Source of the DNA: Odobenus rosmarus divergens
Lineage: Eukaryota; Chordata; Mammalia; Carnivora; Odobenidae
Direction of reading: 5' to 3'
Length of the DNA stretch: 64,000 nucleotides
Assembly (NCBI RefSeq): GCF_000321225.1
Contig: NW_004450287.1
Coordinates: forward strand, 3,259,022 to 3,323,021
This document shows positions 36,302-48,602 of this stretch, piece after piece (within the stretch, counting starts at the first letter, position 1; each line of letters starts with the position of its first letter). The notes below the pieces were generated by a model. The model saw nothing but the letters and a program-made list of their open reading frames with translations. It ran no database searches and had not been told where the DNA came from. The translations under genes and the position numbers were made by a program.

Positions 36302-37926
36302 ATAACAAAAGAGCCATTCTCATCAGCTTACAGATGAACACTTACATCTACAAAAGCAAAAACAGAAAATGAGTGTAGGCCATTCTAGAAATAAATAATT
36401 TTGATGGTGGACATGTGAATCAACAGAAAAAACATTAACATATTGCCATTTCTCTCCTTTTAGATTTTCATGATTGTTATTTAACAATTTTAAATACATT
36501 TATATTCCTTTGATCAAGTTTGTACTAATGCTAGTATGATAATGAAAACATGTAAATGTTCAGTGGAGTATATATTCAATGAAAATTTTTAAATTTTGCA
36601 ACTTTGTGCTTCCAAGAAATATGACAGGTTGACTACTGAACTCTTTTTTAAAATATATTACATAAAAAAAATCACAGAGAAATTTGTAATATATACATAT
36701 ACAAGAATGAGGAATTATGAAAGTATTTTGATTATTAAAGAAGTTATTCACAAAACTTTTAATTAGATTGTGGGCATTTAATATTTGATATTTCTATTCT
36801 ATTGAATATTTTTAAAGTTTTTTAATCTATATTTTTAATATCGATCTTAATATTATTTTATTAATAAATCAATATTTTCCTTTTAAGCACAGAATGTTCT
36901 TAATTGTCAACACAAATGATGATCAGATACATGGTTTAAAAAACATTTGAGATGTGTTTTATCAAGGATGATTAAACAAAATTGATATTTACTGAGTATA
37001 ATCTATTTCATGGAAATGTGGCAAAGAAGATTAGGGAGGCTTGATTTGAAGTCTGTGAAATGGATAAGGAAGTCACTAGAATGATATATAAACTGGAGAT
37101 GGAAGGAGGAAAATTAATTCCAAGAACCTTAGCAGGTGCTATTGTATAGACAATTAAAAAGCCTATTTTTTCCAGTAGCTTTGTATGATTAGGAATGGAA
37201 ATGCACGTGACTGAACAGTTTTTCTTTTTTTTTAAAAAATATGTATATGTAGACCCACATCTTATATATAAACCCAAGAATGTCTGTTTATAAAATAATT
37301 CCCTAAATCTGCTTAAAACAAAATTTTAAAAATAAACTTCTTGACCTCATTTGAAAGCAAAACTTTATTACAGCCTATTAACTAAAAATTTTAAATTTAT
37401 CCCTCTCTTGATCACAGGATAAACCATACATGGTTATTTACCTCATTTACTAAAAATATCCATATTGTGCATTTATTTTAATTTTATATGGAGAAAGACT
37501 ACATTGTATTTTAAGTGAACATCATGATGTTATGTATAGTTCCACAGCTGGAAGTGATCAATATCACTCTTAGTGGCTTCTTGATGAAATGATCATAAAA
37601 ATAAAACTGTATGTTAAAAAACAACAACATAACTAGAAGAGACAGTAATGTGATGTTAAATTAGTGACATGTAATGATTGAGAAAAGACTAATGAAAACA
37701 TCATTTTTTTTTGCAATTTGTATATGAAATAAAAGAGATCTTGCCCACTTGTTGGTTTGAAAAGTACACAATATGTCTGTTTTCTTTCAGTTCATTGGAG
37801 AAATAAGTCTGCATTCTAAATAGTTTAACATGAATTCTAGATATATCATTTTTTTAAATACACTAATTGAACTTCTTCTCTATTTAATATTTGACGTGCT
37901 CACTGATGAGTATGAGATTTTTTATT
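36302..37926. other. Unique AT-rich DNA, no gene seen
   Basis: Nothing recognised; minus frames at 36560-36751 and 37008-37277 have no support. Confidence 0.55.
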
Positions 37927-37942
37927 AAAAAATCCATGTGGA

Positions 37943-38147
37943 GGGGTGCCTGGGTGGCTCAGTCGTTAAGCATCTGCCTCTGGCTCAGGTCATGATCCCG
38001 GGGTCCTGGGACTGAGCCCCGCATCGGGCTCCCCGTTCGGCGGGAAGCCTGCTTCTCCCTCCCCCACTCCCCCTGCTTGTGTTCCCTCTCTCGCTGTGTC
38101 TCTGTCAAATAAATAAATAAAATCTTTAAAAAAAATAAAATAAATAA
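37943..38147 (+). mobile_element. CAN-SINE, plus strand, young-looking
   Basis: Head GGGGTGCCTGGGTGGCTCAG with TCGTTAAGCATCTGCC, then CCCACTCCCCCTGCTTGTG and TCGCTGTGTCTC, tail AAATAAATAAAATCTTT. Exact 16-bp TSD AAAAAATCCATGTGGA at 37927-37942 and 38148-38163. Same body type as the nested copy at 23351. Confidence 0.98.
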
Positions 38148-38163
38148 AAAAAATCCATGTGGA

Positions 38164-39156
38164 TATAGTATGAATCAACTCTCACACAGATTTTAGGTTT
38201 GGTAAGAAATGGGAAAACTGGTTTCATAAGGAAAGTGAGATCCTGACCTAAGTAGAAAATCAAGAGAGCGGGAAGGCGGATTGCTAAGCCACTCCTAGCA
38301 AAAGCAGCAATTAGTCAAAGGATAGCCAAGTTAAATACAATCAGACTAAACCAAACTAAAATTAGGCAAGATTAAGGATCACTGGCAGTGGGCAACATGG
38401 GAGTTTTCTTTCCTTTTTGGTTTTGGTTATTTTCCAACTGATTCTATTTCCTCCTTGTGAGCAAATGAAATCAAGAAGAATGAAAACCAGTTGAGTTGTT
38501 TAGGCACATTGTTGTAGTACAAGTCCTCGACCTGAAGAAGAGTAGAATAAGTGGGAAGTTGAGGGGAAGGAATTATAGGCAAAAGGATGACAAACAGTGG
38601 AATGGGAGGGCAGCTCAAAATGTATAAATACTCAAAATAAATTCAGAGTAATGGTGTAAGCACAAATGAATGTGCGCACCTGGGGATAAGGACTGGTACT
38701 AGGTAACATAGGAATTTACATTTTAATAAACACTGTATGGACTCAATTCTAGGAAGTCATTGCAGGCCTTTTAAGTAGAGAGACAGTTTCTAGGTCTTTG
38801 TGTACCTTCACTTTCCTGAGAATATTTCCTAATCCTCCTCATCCAAATTACTCCACTTACAAAATTTTCAATTTTGTTAAAGCATCTGACAGATGCACAA
38901 GTCTGCTTTAGAGTTTTCCAAGTATTTATTCCTTATCTTTAAACTGAGCTTAATTTTTTAAAGTTGTTTCCAGACGGAAATGGGCGTGATAGAGAAATAT
39001 TGAAATCTGTATAGAATGACGTTCAAATTATTTTGTGGTTTTATAGACATATTTCGCATCATATGCAAAAAATAAAAGAAGTCAGTGTCTAAGTCCACAC
39101 AAATTCAGCATCTAACAAAATCACCATTATCACCAATAAAGAGTATCTGTTATCGT
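38164..39156. other. Unique DNA, possible L2 trace at 38805-38890
   Basis: A CTTTCCTGAGAATATTTCCT patch is faintly L2-like. Otherwise nothing recognised. Confidence 0.4.
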
Positions 39157-39171
39157 ATTGTCTGCTTTTTA

Positions 39172-39373
39172 AAACAGATTTATTTACTTATTTTAGAGAG
39201 AGGGAGAGAGAGAGAGAGCGTGCAGTGGGGAGGGGCAGAGGGAAAGGGAGAGAGAGAGAATCTCAAGTAGACTCCTCACTGAGTGTGGAGCCCCATGAGG
39301 GTCTCAATCTCATGACCCTGAGATCATGACCTGAGCCGAAGTTAAGAGTGACTGCGCCACCCAGATGCCCCAC
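39172..39373 (-). mobile_element. CAN-SINE, minus strand, older subfamily
   Basis: AACAGATTTATTTACTTATT, then TGACCCTGAGATCATGACCT and AAGTTAAGAGTGACTGCGCC, head complement CACCCAGATGCCCC. The AGTTAAGAGT body variant differs from the younger copies. TSD ATTGTCTG(C/A)TTTTTA at 39157-39171 and 39374-39388. Confidence 0.95.
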
Positions 39374-39388
39374 ATTGTCTGATTTTTA

Positions 39389-41163
39389 ATGGGGCATTTT
39401 ACTTCTACAAACGACTGAACGAGCTAACTAACATAACAAGCAAAGTAATTACATTGCAAGTGACAAATATTTATTATCTAAAATATTGTTTTATTCAAAC
39501 TGGTGACCCTGAGGTGAAAATCCTGTGTATTATATTACTAATCACAAGAATGTTCTTGTTTTTCACAATCCTTATTTTTAACAAGTGCCATGAGATAATA
39601 TAAATTTGTTCTAAAGCTATATAATATTACTGCTATACCTTTTCTATGTTAATATAAATGTAACATGGCAGATGTTATATTATTAAGGTTTATATTGCAT
39701 ATACTCTTTCAGTTGTCCATCTTAGAAAGGTTCACCTGGTACTCCATGAGGCAAATGATTCTGCCTGTCAGCTTACCTCACAGATCTAGGAATAATGAAC
39801 ACATCAGATGCTGACCTCCAGCAATATTCCTCCTGATTTGTTCCCTTTCATAGCACACTTGGGTTATGCCCCATTACATCTCATGCATTGTTTCATCTCA
39901 AGAGTTTCTCAGACAATGGAAAGGCGGGGGAGAGGAAAAAGAAGAAAAAAAAAGATGGATTTTCCAGGTATAGAAAAATTGTTTTCAATAAGGACCACAT
40001 GTAAAGCAGAATATTTGAATAAAGAGGCAGATCCCATAGGTTTTTCCAGATTTCTGTGATCATAGTATTCATTTACTCTGCTCCTATCTAAACTAATTGT
40101 GAAGATAATAAAAGCTGGTGGCCCACATTAATACTCTTTTTCGGCTTTAAATATTTATATCTGTTGTTACTTTCTCTTACTGGGAAAATCAGCCTTACTG
40201 AAAAATACACCATATAAAAATAATTTTTAGAATTATTAAATTCAGTGGCACTTTCTGCATTGTTTTTTTTTTTTTGAAAATGTTATTAAGGTCTTTAAGT
40301 ACAAGTGTATCTTTGTCATAATATATGTGTTTACTATTTTTTTAGAAAAAAGCTAAAATATTGCTCTGTCTTTTGCTCCTTGTTATCTTCTCTGTTTCCA
40401 TTATGCGTGTGTTTGCTGTGCCTTTTTATCTGTTCCTGTGATTCATGTTTGCCTTCCAGGAGTGGAGTGTGTTAGCAGATAATAAAATTAGATGATCCAA
40501 CTCCTAAGTAGCATAAATGAGAAAAAGAATCTGGTGGCATCAGTGAGGTTTTTTTGCCTTTTGGTTTTCTCTCAGTTTTTCATGTAAATTCCTCACCTGC
40601 TTCCACTCTTCAGAAAGACCCATCATACTGAATTCCGTGTGATTCCCAGCAAGGAACACAAACCTTAGCTCCTGAAAAGCAATGTATTGTTTTTAAGCCC
40701 TGCAGCTTACAGACACTATTATTACTATAATGTACAACTTGGTTTTTTTGGACCATTTGTCTCGACTTGTTGACCAGGTATATGAACTTTATTTAGCTTT
40801 TTACCTATGGGCATTGATTTGGTAGTTCTTATTTTTTTAATTCCATAAATATGTTATATTAAGGATATATGTTTAATTATGAAACTAAGTAGGATAAATC
40901 CTCATAAAACATATGGCTAGAGGAATCAAAAGTAGATCCCAACTCTGCTTTATAGAAAAGATAGATCCGAAAAGTAAAAAAGCGATCAATTTGAAAATCA
41001 TTGAAAAATAAAGAAAAATAATATATTGGGTAACTTTTGTTAGAAGGACATAGTTATGACATTATTATTAAAAAAAAAAAAGAGCAACTTCCTTTTTTCA
41101 CGAAACTAGTCCCAAACTGAAATATAAATATGGCAATACTAATTAAAAATAGAGAGAAGTAAA
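39389..41163. other. Unique AT-rich DNA, no gene seen
   Basis: Nothing recognised; a frame at 39808-40059 has no family resemblance. Confidence 0.55.
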
Positions 41164-41250
41164 TCAATGAATCATGGAACACTCCATCAAAAACTAATGA
41201 CGTACTGTATGGTGATTAACATAACTTAATAAAATAAAATAAAAAAAAAG
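41164..41250 (+). mobile_element. Very short L1 3' tail
   Basis: TCAATGAATCATGGAACACT, AAAACTAATGACGTACTGTA, ATTAACATAACTTAATAAAA: the last ~70 bp of carnivoran L1 plus A-rich tail. It matches the terminus at 56430-56500. No convincing TSD found. Confidence 0.85.
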
Positions 41251-43028
41251 AAAAGCGCACCTAGGCATGTAAAGAAGAAACATAAAAGAGAAATCTTAAA
41301 GGAAGACAGAGAAAAAAGGAATATATTCACGTTCATATTTTATAAAATGGATTATGCACGGATAGGAAAATTTCTCCGTTTAAGTTCATGCTAGATCTTC
41401 ATATGATTTGATTAACATCAAGAATGTGGAAGCATATCTGTCATTGTTTGCTACCAGCGATAGAGAAAAATATGTGGAGCTATCAGAAAATGATGCTATT
41501 AGACACTAACAATTTCTGTGAAAGAAAAATAATCTCTGTCATGCTGGGAGACATATACCATCCCATATATCAAACATGTTATGAAAATACATGGGATACA
41601 GGCATAATATCCCTCTTATTAATCAATATTAGAGGCTATAAATAGCCTCTGCCTAAAATATCCTGTGCCATTCTACTCTCAAAAAGCTAAAGAAATGAAA
41701 GTGACACTTTGTGGCATGGGTATCCCTTGCTGGTTGTGAGCTTATGGCAGATATTTACTTTTTCCTTCACTAAGAGCTGTAGTGTCTGCCTCTGTTCATT
41801 TTTGAAATCACTGGATTTTGCCATATTTAAACACCATACATTGAGGAAATAATTAGATATGATCGCACATCTTGCCAATAAAAACAAAACCCTGATAAAT
41901 GTTTCCTCAACTATTAAATGAACAAATAAGATCGAGTCCCTATTACCTATACAGAAAAAATTACAAATTGTAGGACATGGTCACTGATATCAGCAAAATA
42001 CTACTTCAGGTCATCATTTGGATTATTGCAATAGCCTTTTGACTGTTCTCTCTGTACATTACTGCTTCTTCTGATCTCTACCAAAATAACTTGTCAAAAT
42101 TAATTTTTGGTTTATGGCATGAAAACTTTATAGTTTTAATCTGTTCTTTAATTTAATCAGTGCCACTTGGCTCACTGCATTGTGGGGAGGAACTTTGGTA
42201 GTTACATGACAACGAAATCAAACACTTCATCTACTTCTGCCTGGGCCATCCGGCTGTTTTCTGTCCAAATTTGTTTAATGCATGCATAGTGCCACACAAC
42301 CCAGGATCCATTCAAATACAGGTGCTTCAGCCTAAATTTCAAACACCAGGTCCTGAAATCTTCACCAGTTCCTGAGGGGACACCTCGAACTCTAAACCTT
42401 TATCACATTGTTTGGTACAGAACATTCTCTGTACTAATTTGTTGTGGCTATAAAACAGAGAAACAGTTTACATTTGTATTTATTTTCTATTCCATACCTC
42501 TTTGTCCTGTGTTTTTTCTCCTTAAGATCCATTCCTAAAAAAAAAAAAAAAAGGCAAACTGTTGAAGTGTGGAAAAATTTTTTAAAAAATATGAGCCAAG
42601 TCCTGCCAACCTTCCTACTCTTCTTTTCCCTTTCTGTGTTCTAATGTATTTTGACAAAATTGTGTTTACTGAACCATTGGTCTACTGGTGGAAGAAAGAA
42701 TCATTCAACGTCATTCATTCGTGTTATCATGGTAACATTTCCCTGAGGGGCTGTATTAACATTGAAACTCTCGCTCCTGAGTATCTACTATAAAGATGGA
42801 TACTGATGGATGACCATTCAGAAATGGTCTTTTCAAATGGGGATTAAATACAGTTGATAAGCATTTGGGCTAGAGCAGAAGGCACAAGCCAAGCTGGTTA
42901 CTACTGCAAATGTTATAAGACCTTGATTTTCATTATTTATTGGCAGAAAACTGAGACAAAAAGAGTCCCCCAATTCTCCCCCCCCCAGAAACTATTCCTA
43001 TTTGCATGGAATTTTTTTTAAATTTTAT
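41251..43028. other. Unique DNA, no gene seen
   Basis: Nothing recognised; short frames at 41424-41645 and 42444-42793 lack support. Confidence 0.55.
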
Positions 43029-43039
43029 CAGCACTTTAT

Positions 43040-43218
43040 TTAAGATTTATTTATTTGAGAGAGAGAGAAAGAGAGCACTCACAAGCAGGAGAAGGGGCAG
43101 AAAGAGAGGAGAGAGAATGGCTCCCAGGTGCTGAGCCCGAAGCCACTCTGAGATCATAACCTGAGCCAAAACCAAGAGTCCTCTACTCAACCAACCGCGC
43201 CACCCAGGGGCCCCTTTC
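43040..43218 (-). mobile_element. CAN-SINE, minus strand, older subfamily
   Basis: TTAAGATTTATTTATTTGAG, then GCCACTCTGAGATCATAACC and AACCAAGAGTCCTC, head complement CACCCAGGGGCCCC. TSD CAGCACTTTAT at 43029-43039 and 43219-43229, exact. Confidence 0.94.
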
Positions 43219-43229
43219 CAGCACTTTAT

Positions 43230-43728
43230 AAATTTAAGTTAATAATATGAAAGTGATGATATTTTCTTTAAAAATAAAGAAAAGGAGAGAGAGAGACCTA
43301 AGGGCATTTGGAAAGAAAACTGCAAGCCATTTCAATGAAGATGACCAAACCTAGCATAATGCATTCTATTTAAGTAGCCAGGGGAAAGGTAAAAAAAATA
43401 GTAGGTAGTAGGTAGGTAGTTTTGCCTCCTAATCATGATTATGCCTCCGATGATTATAATGTCAGTATGCACATCATATTTATGAAGCCTCTGTTAACAG
43501 CTTACATGAAATTGTTACACTACGATAGGACGATAGAACAGAGATTAGAAACTACCACCTCTTGACGAATTTGGAAAATAATTGCATGATATGTGCTACC
43601 ATGAATGTAATGCTCGTTGATTTTGATAACCAGGATGTCTAGTATTTAACATATTTCAAACTCTTGCTAAATGTAGTTAAATGCTGTCAAAGTAGATCCG
43701 CCCTCAGACTTTAATTTTTTTAATGTGG
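43230..43728. other. Unique DNA, no gene seen
   Basis: Holds a short GTAG-rich patch near 43402-43420; nothing else recognised. Confidence 0.5.
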
Positions 43729-44010
43729 ACCAATAGGGACTGGAGAAGAGGTCGGAAAGGTGGAGGCTACATCAGCGGGGAAGAACACTTTCAGTGTCTT
43801 AGAAGGGAAACCCTGCGAGATCAGAGACGGCGGAGCGAGGAAGTAGAGCCGCTTCAGGGAGGAAGGCGCTTGCGGGGGAACCCGGCGAGGCAGGAGCCCG
43901 CAGGAGAGTAGATGGCCTGGGCACCAGTGGGTTGGGGCCAGCTCGCGCTGAGCGTGTCCGTGTGTCTTCCAGGTGAAGCCCGCCTCTTTCCAGCTATATG
44001 CCTTTTCTGG
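43729..44010 (+). promoter_or_regulatory. CpG-rich block, candidate promoter / first exon
   Basis: In 43741-43980, hand counts give 150 G+C of 240 (62.5%) and 16 CpG against about 21 expected, a ratio of about 0.75. The surrounding sequence is AT-rich and nearly CpG-free. A CCAAT pentamer lies at 43730-43734. CCAG|GTGAAG at 43969-43977 resembles a 5' splice site. An open frame from ATG 43912 to TGA 44140-44142 (76 codons) crosses that site and matches no family I know. Best reading: promoter and first exon of an unannotated, possibly noncoding transcript. A retrocopied GC-rich 5' UTR is the alternative. Strand is inferred from the CCAAT and GT order. Confidence 0.4.
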
Positions 44011-44154
44011 CATCCAGGTTTCTCCTCGTTTCGTACTTCCATGTTCTACTGCTTTGAGGCTCCAGTTCTTCAGGACTCACAGCTGTTGCTGTTCTTTACT
44101 CACTTGGGCGCCCATCCAGCGTCTAACCACCAAAGCATCTGATGTCATTTACTT

Positions 44155-44410
44155 TTTTTTTTAAGAAAACTGCATTTATTCCTTTAGTGGTTGGAAAACT
44201 TAACTGGTACAGGAAAAAAAAAAGTGTAGTCCATTGGAACAGAAAGAGACCTAGTGCTACCCAAGAGAACTGGTGGCTCATCTGGGAGAGAACTTGGATA
44301 CTGTGAGGGGGGAAGAGCCTGTGCCCTGGAGCCGGACCCTGAAGCCCGGGTGAGACAAGTTTTGCCATCTTCTTTCTAAATGTCTGCCTCAGGCATGAAA
44401 CCAAATTCCT
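44155..44410 (-). pseudogene. Possible antisense retrocopy of an unidentified mRNA 3' end
   Basis: On the minus strand the segment ends in AATAAA (complement near 44175-44181), about 12 bases, then an A-run of about ten (T-run at 44153-44162). This is the end of a polyadenylated mRNA. A short direct repeat ATTTACTT occurs at 44147-44154 and 44411-44418. A 93-codon minus frame (44123-44404) covers it, but I recognise no protein. Parent unknown. Confidence 0.4.
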
Positions 44411-44422
44411 ATTTACTTAGCT

Positions 44423-44448
44423 GGGGGGGGGGAGGGGGGAGGGGGCGG
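44423..44448 (+). repeat. G-run with G-quadruplex pattern
   Basis: Ten G, A, six G, A, five G, C, two G. This satisfies the four-run G3+ rule on the plus strand and includes a GC box (GGGGGCGG). Confidence 0.85.
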
Positions 44449-44504
44449 TACGGGCATATGTGTGGCCAATTTTTTTTAAAATGTTTTTTTGTTTTTATTT
44501 TGAT

Positions 44505-44680
44505 CTTTACAACCCACTGAAATAGGATACTAGGATTATTGTCCCTGCTGTGTAGAAGCAGCAGCTGAGGTTCAGAAGTTAAGACTCTCTTTTGTGAAAG
44601 GGTCTTTAACGGGTTCAAGATCACACAGCAAGTATAGGGACAGGCCTGAGTTTGAATCCAGTCTCTTTGATTATCCATTC
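44505..44680 (-). repeat. MIR SINE relic
   Basis: GATACTAGGATTATTGTCCC, CAGCTGAGGTTCAGAAGTTA, GATCACACAGCAAGTATAGG and GAGTTTGAATCCAG match the MIR core. Strand is set relative to the MIR orientation at 26865. Confidence 0.85.
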
Positions 44681-44689
44681 AATATTCAT

Positions 44690-44815
44690 TTATCCTTGCA
44701 AGCATGTGTTTACTCAGGATCTGTTCTTATACACCTTCCAGATGCCATGCCCTCTGCTCAGACAGTGGTGACAGCTGTGAACTAGGCAGACAGGGACCTG
44801 CCCTGGTGAATCTCT
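44690..44815 (-). repeat. L2-type relic, antisense
   Basis: GTGTTTACTCAGGATCTGTT, CAGATGCCATGCCCTC, GTGAACTAGGCAGACAGGGA follow the complement of the L2 3' end. Confidence 0.55.
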
Positions 44816-46888
44816 TAAGTAGCATTGTGACCCATCTTGTCACCCTTATCAGACTGTGAGGCCAGAGGGCAGATGCTATCGCAGCAATGACGTAGCAAAA
44901 AAACTAAAGTGCTTTCACTAAAAAATCAGGCGTGGATGATTAAGTGTGCAGAAACTGAAAATTTACAAACTACTTAAATCTTACAATTGCTAACTGTTCA
45001 GAAACTACACCCATGGATCATGGGTGGTGGTGAACAGCAGAAAGGGATTATGGATGAACCTGCATTGTTCTAGCTACTTGCCATGCTACCAATTTCTGTG
45101 GAAAGCCTGACTGATTAAATATTGAGCCAGGCTAATGCTGGCAGCCTGTATAAGAACATGATCATTAATAACTTAAAACAAACACAGTGATTCTTCATTG
45201 CTTTCAGTGCAAAATCTTGAATCCTTAAAATTGATAAAATAAACATGTTTGATCTTTAGCTTTCCTTTTTGGTCTCAACTTTCATTGAACTCTACCTTGA
45301 ACTCCACACTTCTATCAGTAAAGTGCATTTGCAATTTCCTGGGAGTATCCAACTTCCTCTTAGTGGCATGTGCATAGACTTTTTTTCCATGAGACCTGTC
45401 CTCTAACTTCCTCAGAGGTTAGTTACGTCCTTCAGATATCCTCCCATGGAAATCAATTTTATGTGTATTGCAGCATTAGATTAAAATTACCTGTTGTTTA
45501 TCTCTTCCATAAGACCAAGTTTTGTGATGAAAGGGATCTCTATGCATTTTTTTCCCCATCATTTTGTATGGTTCTGGCATATTGTAAGCACTTGGATATT
45601 TATGAAATGGGGGAAGACTAGGTAGACAGGTGGTAGTAAAATGTTGATCTCCCATGAGGTTGTTTGACTGCACACTGTATTAAAAATACTGAAGCGGTAA
45701 CAGGAAATTAACATGAGTGGGACAAGGGGAATGAGGGAGCCCAGCATCATAAGATACTGAATATAGAAGAGACTTTCTTCTTGAATGCTTGTCCTTGAAA
45801 AAAAGATTCAAGTTGTATTAATATAAAGAGGACTGTGACAATATGGTGTTTCTGCCAGAAGATAGTTTTCAGTATTGGACCAAGGCGACATTTGTTGAGG
45901 GATTAGTGATTAAGTTCCCATCTGGAATGTGACAGGAATGGATTGCACAGTTCTGGCTTGCACAGAGCGAAGTATTCTGCTTTATCCAACACCCTCCACC
46001 CCCTTCCCCATTTTTTATTCCCGGCTTCCATGAATTTTTGGACCTAAACTCTCTAACAATAGGAATTTTGCAACACTTTTGTCAGTGGATTCTGCAGATT
46101 TAACATTTGTCCCATTAGCCATCTCATATGTTTGGTGTTCAATATATTAATATTTTTTCAACATTTTAGATGAGATAAAACTATCAAATACATTAGGACA
46201 TTTTCCTACATGTTTTCAAAAACAAAAGAAAGCAAAATGAGACAAAACAACTAACCAACCAAACAAATGAAAAAGCTATTTCTTGGAGGGTTAGAGGAGT
46301 CAGAGATATGGTATTAGACTACAAAGCTGACAGCAGTAAATACAGAATGCCAAGGGATCATACAGTAACAGTGAGTACCTTAAAAAGAGTTGAAATGAAA
46401 CACAAGCTACAAAATACATATAGACAAAACTTTAGCCTCATTTTCTCTTTCTTCTACCAAAAAGTAAGTGGAGTGTGCTGGGAAGACTCTCCTAAGGACA
46501 GATCAAAGACAATGTATTTTTAAATGTGTAGTTTAATAAGGTATAATTAAAGGTACAATTAAAAATTATAATTCAAGTGTTTTAATATTAACATTTGTTT
46601 TTTTGAAATGTCATTAATATGAATTATAGAAAAGACAGAAAAGAAAAAGTTAAGGATATTAAATCCTTAGAACATACAATTTAATCCAGCTTTTGAGATA
46701 ACTTTCTAATCTACCACAGAGGATGTGAAGTAAATAATTCCAGGTGAGAAAAATCTCTTTCTCTTCCTGATACCTATTTTTATCAACCTCATCATTCTCC
46801 TAATGTGTTTTTTTTACAGAGCTGTCCTAAGTCTAGCATTAGTTACAGTGCCCATATTTAGGCACATCATCAGATAATTGATTCAGTT
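44816..46888. other. Unique DNA, no gene seen
   Basis: About 2 kb. Frames at 45370-45621 (plus) and 45476-45750 (minus) overlap and show no family resemblance. Confidence 0.5.
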
Positions 46889-46903
46889 CTTAATCATTTT
46901 TTA

Positions 46904-47113
46904 TTTTATTTTATTTATTTTTTTTAAAGATTTTTAAAATGTATTTATTTAACAGAGATAGAGAGCATAAGTAGGCAGAGCAGCAGACAGAGGGAGAGGG
47001 AGAAGCAGGCTCTCCACTGAGCAGGGAGCCCGATGGGGGCTTGATCCCAGGACCCTGGGATCATGACCTGAGCCCAAGGCAGCCGCTTAACCGAATGAGC
47101 CACCCAGGCGCCC
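46904..47113 (-). mobile_element. CAN-SINE, minus strand
   Basis: T-rich tail with ATTT units, TTTAAAGATTTTTAAAATGT, body CCAGGACCCTGGGATCATGA, head complement CACCCAGGCGCCC. Exact 15-bp TSD CTTAATCATTTTTTA at 46889-46903 and 47114-47128. Confidence 0.97.
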
Positions 47114-47128
47114 CTTAATCATTTTTTA

Positions 47129-47399
47129 AATGAGGCAATATAATACGGCACAAATGTGTGGGGGGAAGGTATGTGAAAAATACAGAGAAAGCTCTGGAAA
47201 TCATGTCTATTAAGGCATGCTAGTTGTTTAACTTGGTACGACAATACACATAGAAAGGAAAATTGGTATCTTCTGATCACTGAAGTTCTGTGTGATGGAA
47301 CAAGGAATAAATTGTTACATGTACTTCAAAAATTGCAAGTCAGGGTTAGTTCCTTCTTAAAGGTAAGTAGAAGGAAGAGTTCTTTAATAATTGATGTTA
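47129..47399. other. Unique DNA, no gene seen
   Basis: Nothing recognised. Confidence 0.5.
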
Positions 47400-47615
47400 C
47401 AGATTAGCTCAGTAGCTGAAGATGTGGTCTCTGGAAATATACCACCTGGGTTTAAATCCAAACTTGCTGCTTTATTAGCTGTAGGACAGGCAAGTGTTTT
47501 CATACCTGCCCATAAATTAGCCATGATGATAGTACCAAATCAAAGAGTTGGCATTTGGACAAATGAGAATGTTTGTAAAACATTTACAACATTTAGAACT
47601 GTTAAATATTATTGT
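47400..47615 (+). repeat. MIR SINE relic, sense
   Basis: GAAGATGTGGTCTCTGGAAA, CTGGGTTTAAATCCAAACTT, TTAGCTGTAGGACAGGCAAG follow the MIR 5' half; the 3' half is strongly degraded. The 76-codon frame here (47391-47621) is the repeat. Confidence 0.65.
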
Positions 47616-47621
47616 AACTGA

Positions 47622-48487
47622 ACTGATAACTTTATAAGGTAATCAGTTCTGTGTTACTGTAAGGTGAAATACATAGATACGGTATAGAGGAAATCACAAT
47701 TATAGTTAAGAAAATTGAACCATGTAACCTCAAAATAATAATTCAAAGAATCTAGTATTCTCTGGGTAAATCTTCTGAATGAAAAAAGTATTGCCTTTGG
47801 TTTGAATAGAAAATATATAATAAAGTTGGCTAGACAATAGTTATTAAGGTAGACATAATACAGGAAGTTTCCGGTTTAGTGTCTAGTTTAGGACAGATAG
47901 TAGTGGGTTTTGCTAAACTGTCTTTATACATAAGTGTAAGGGGAAAACCCCACCATGTTCTGCCTTATAAATAGATCCTTAATAAATACTTGTGGAGTTA
48001 TTTAATATCATAAGATAAACTGGAAGAGTCACAGCATTGAAATCAACTCTTTTTCTCTCCAGTGGTGTAATATCTGTTATTTTTCTTTCTCTCTGAATCC
48101 TGAAACAATAGGCCAATACTGTTTGTAGTTAGGATTTAGACATTTTGTACTGAAGTCAGTGGGAAGCTCAATAACCTTACTGAGAGAAAACAACCAGAAA
48201 TAAATTGTTAACAAAACCTATTTCCCCCCCAAAAAGCTATCAAGTTACTATGTAGCAAAGCAGCCTCAAAATTCCAATGCAAAGCTGTATCCTCATTGTA
48301 AGTTAAGTTTGCTCTTTCTGTAAGTTGTTTACTCACCTTATTGAAAGCTTGCAAGCCAATACTTGATCCCAATCCACTTTGTTTTTATCTGAGAAAATGA
48401 AATTCTACTTTATTCTTAGTTCCATTTTTAAATTCACTATATACAAACATTTTTTTTTAATTGGAAATTCCGTCCAAGAAAGATAGG
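47622..48487. other. Unique DNA, no gene seen
   Basis: Nothing recognised. Confidence 0.5.
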
Positions 48488-48602
48488 GTGGGAAAGACCA
48501 TTAAAACACACACACACACACACACACGCACACACAGTGGGAAAGACCATTAAAACACACACATACACACACACACACGCGTGCACGCACACACACACAC
48601 AC
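48488..48602 (+). repeat. Duplicated (CA)n microsatellite
   Basis: GTGGGAAAGACCATTAAAAC followed by a CA run occurs at 48488 and again at 48537, a 49-bp tandem step. The second CA run contains CGCGTGCACG and AT interruptions. Confidence 0.92.

Noticed and set aside
43720..44013. 97-codon minus frame across the CpG-rich block
   Set aside because: GC-rich DNA has few stops on either strand; no recognisable domain and no support for minus-strand coding.
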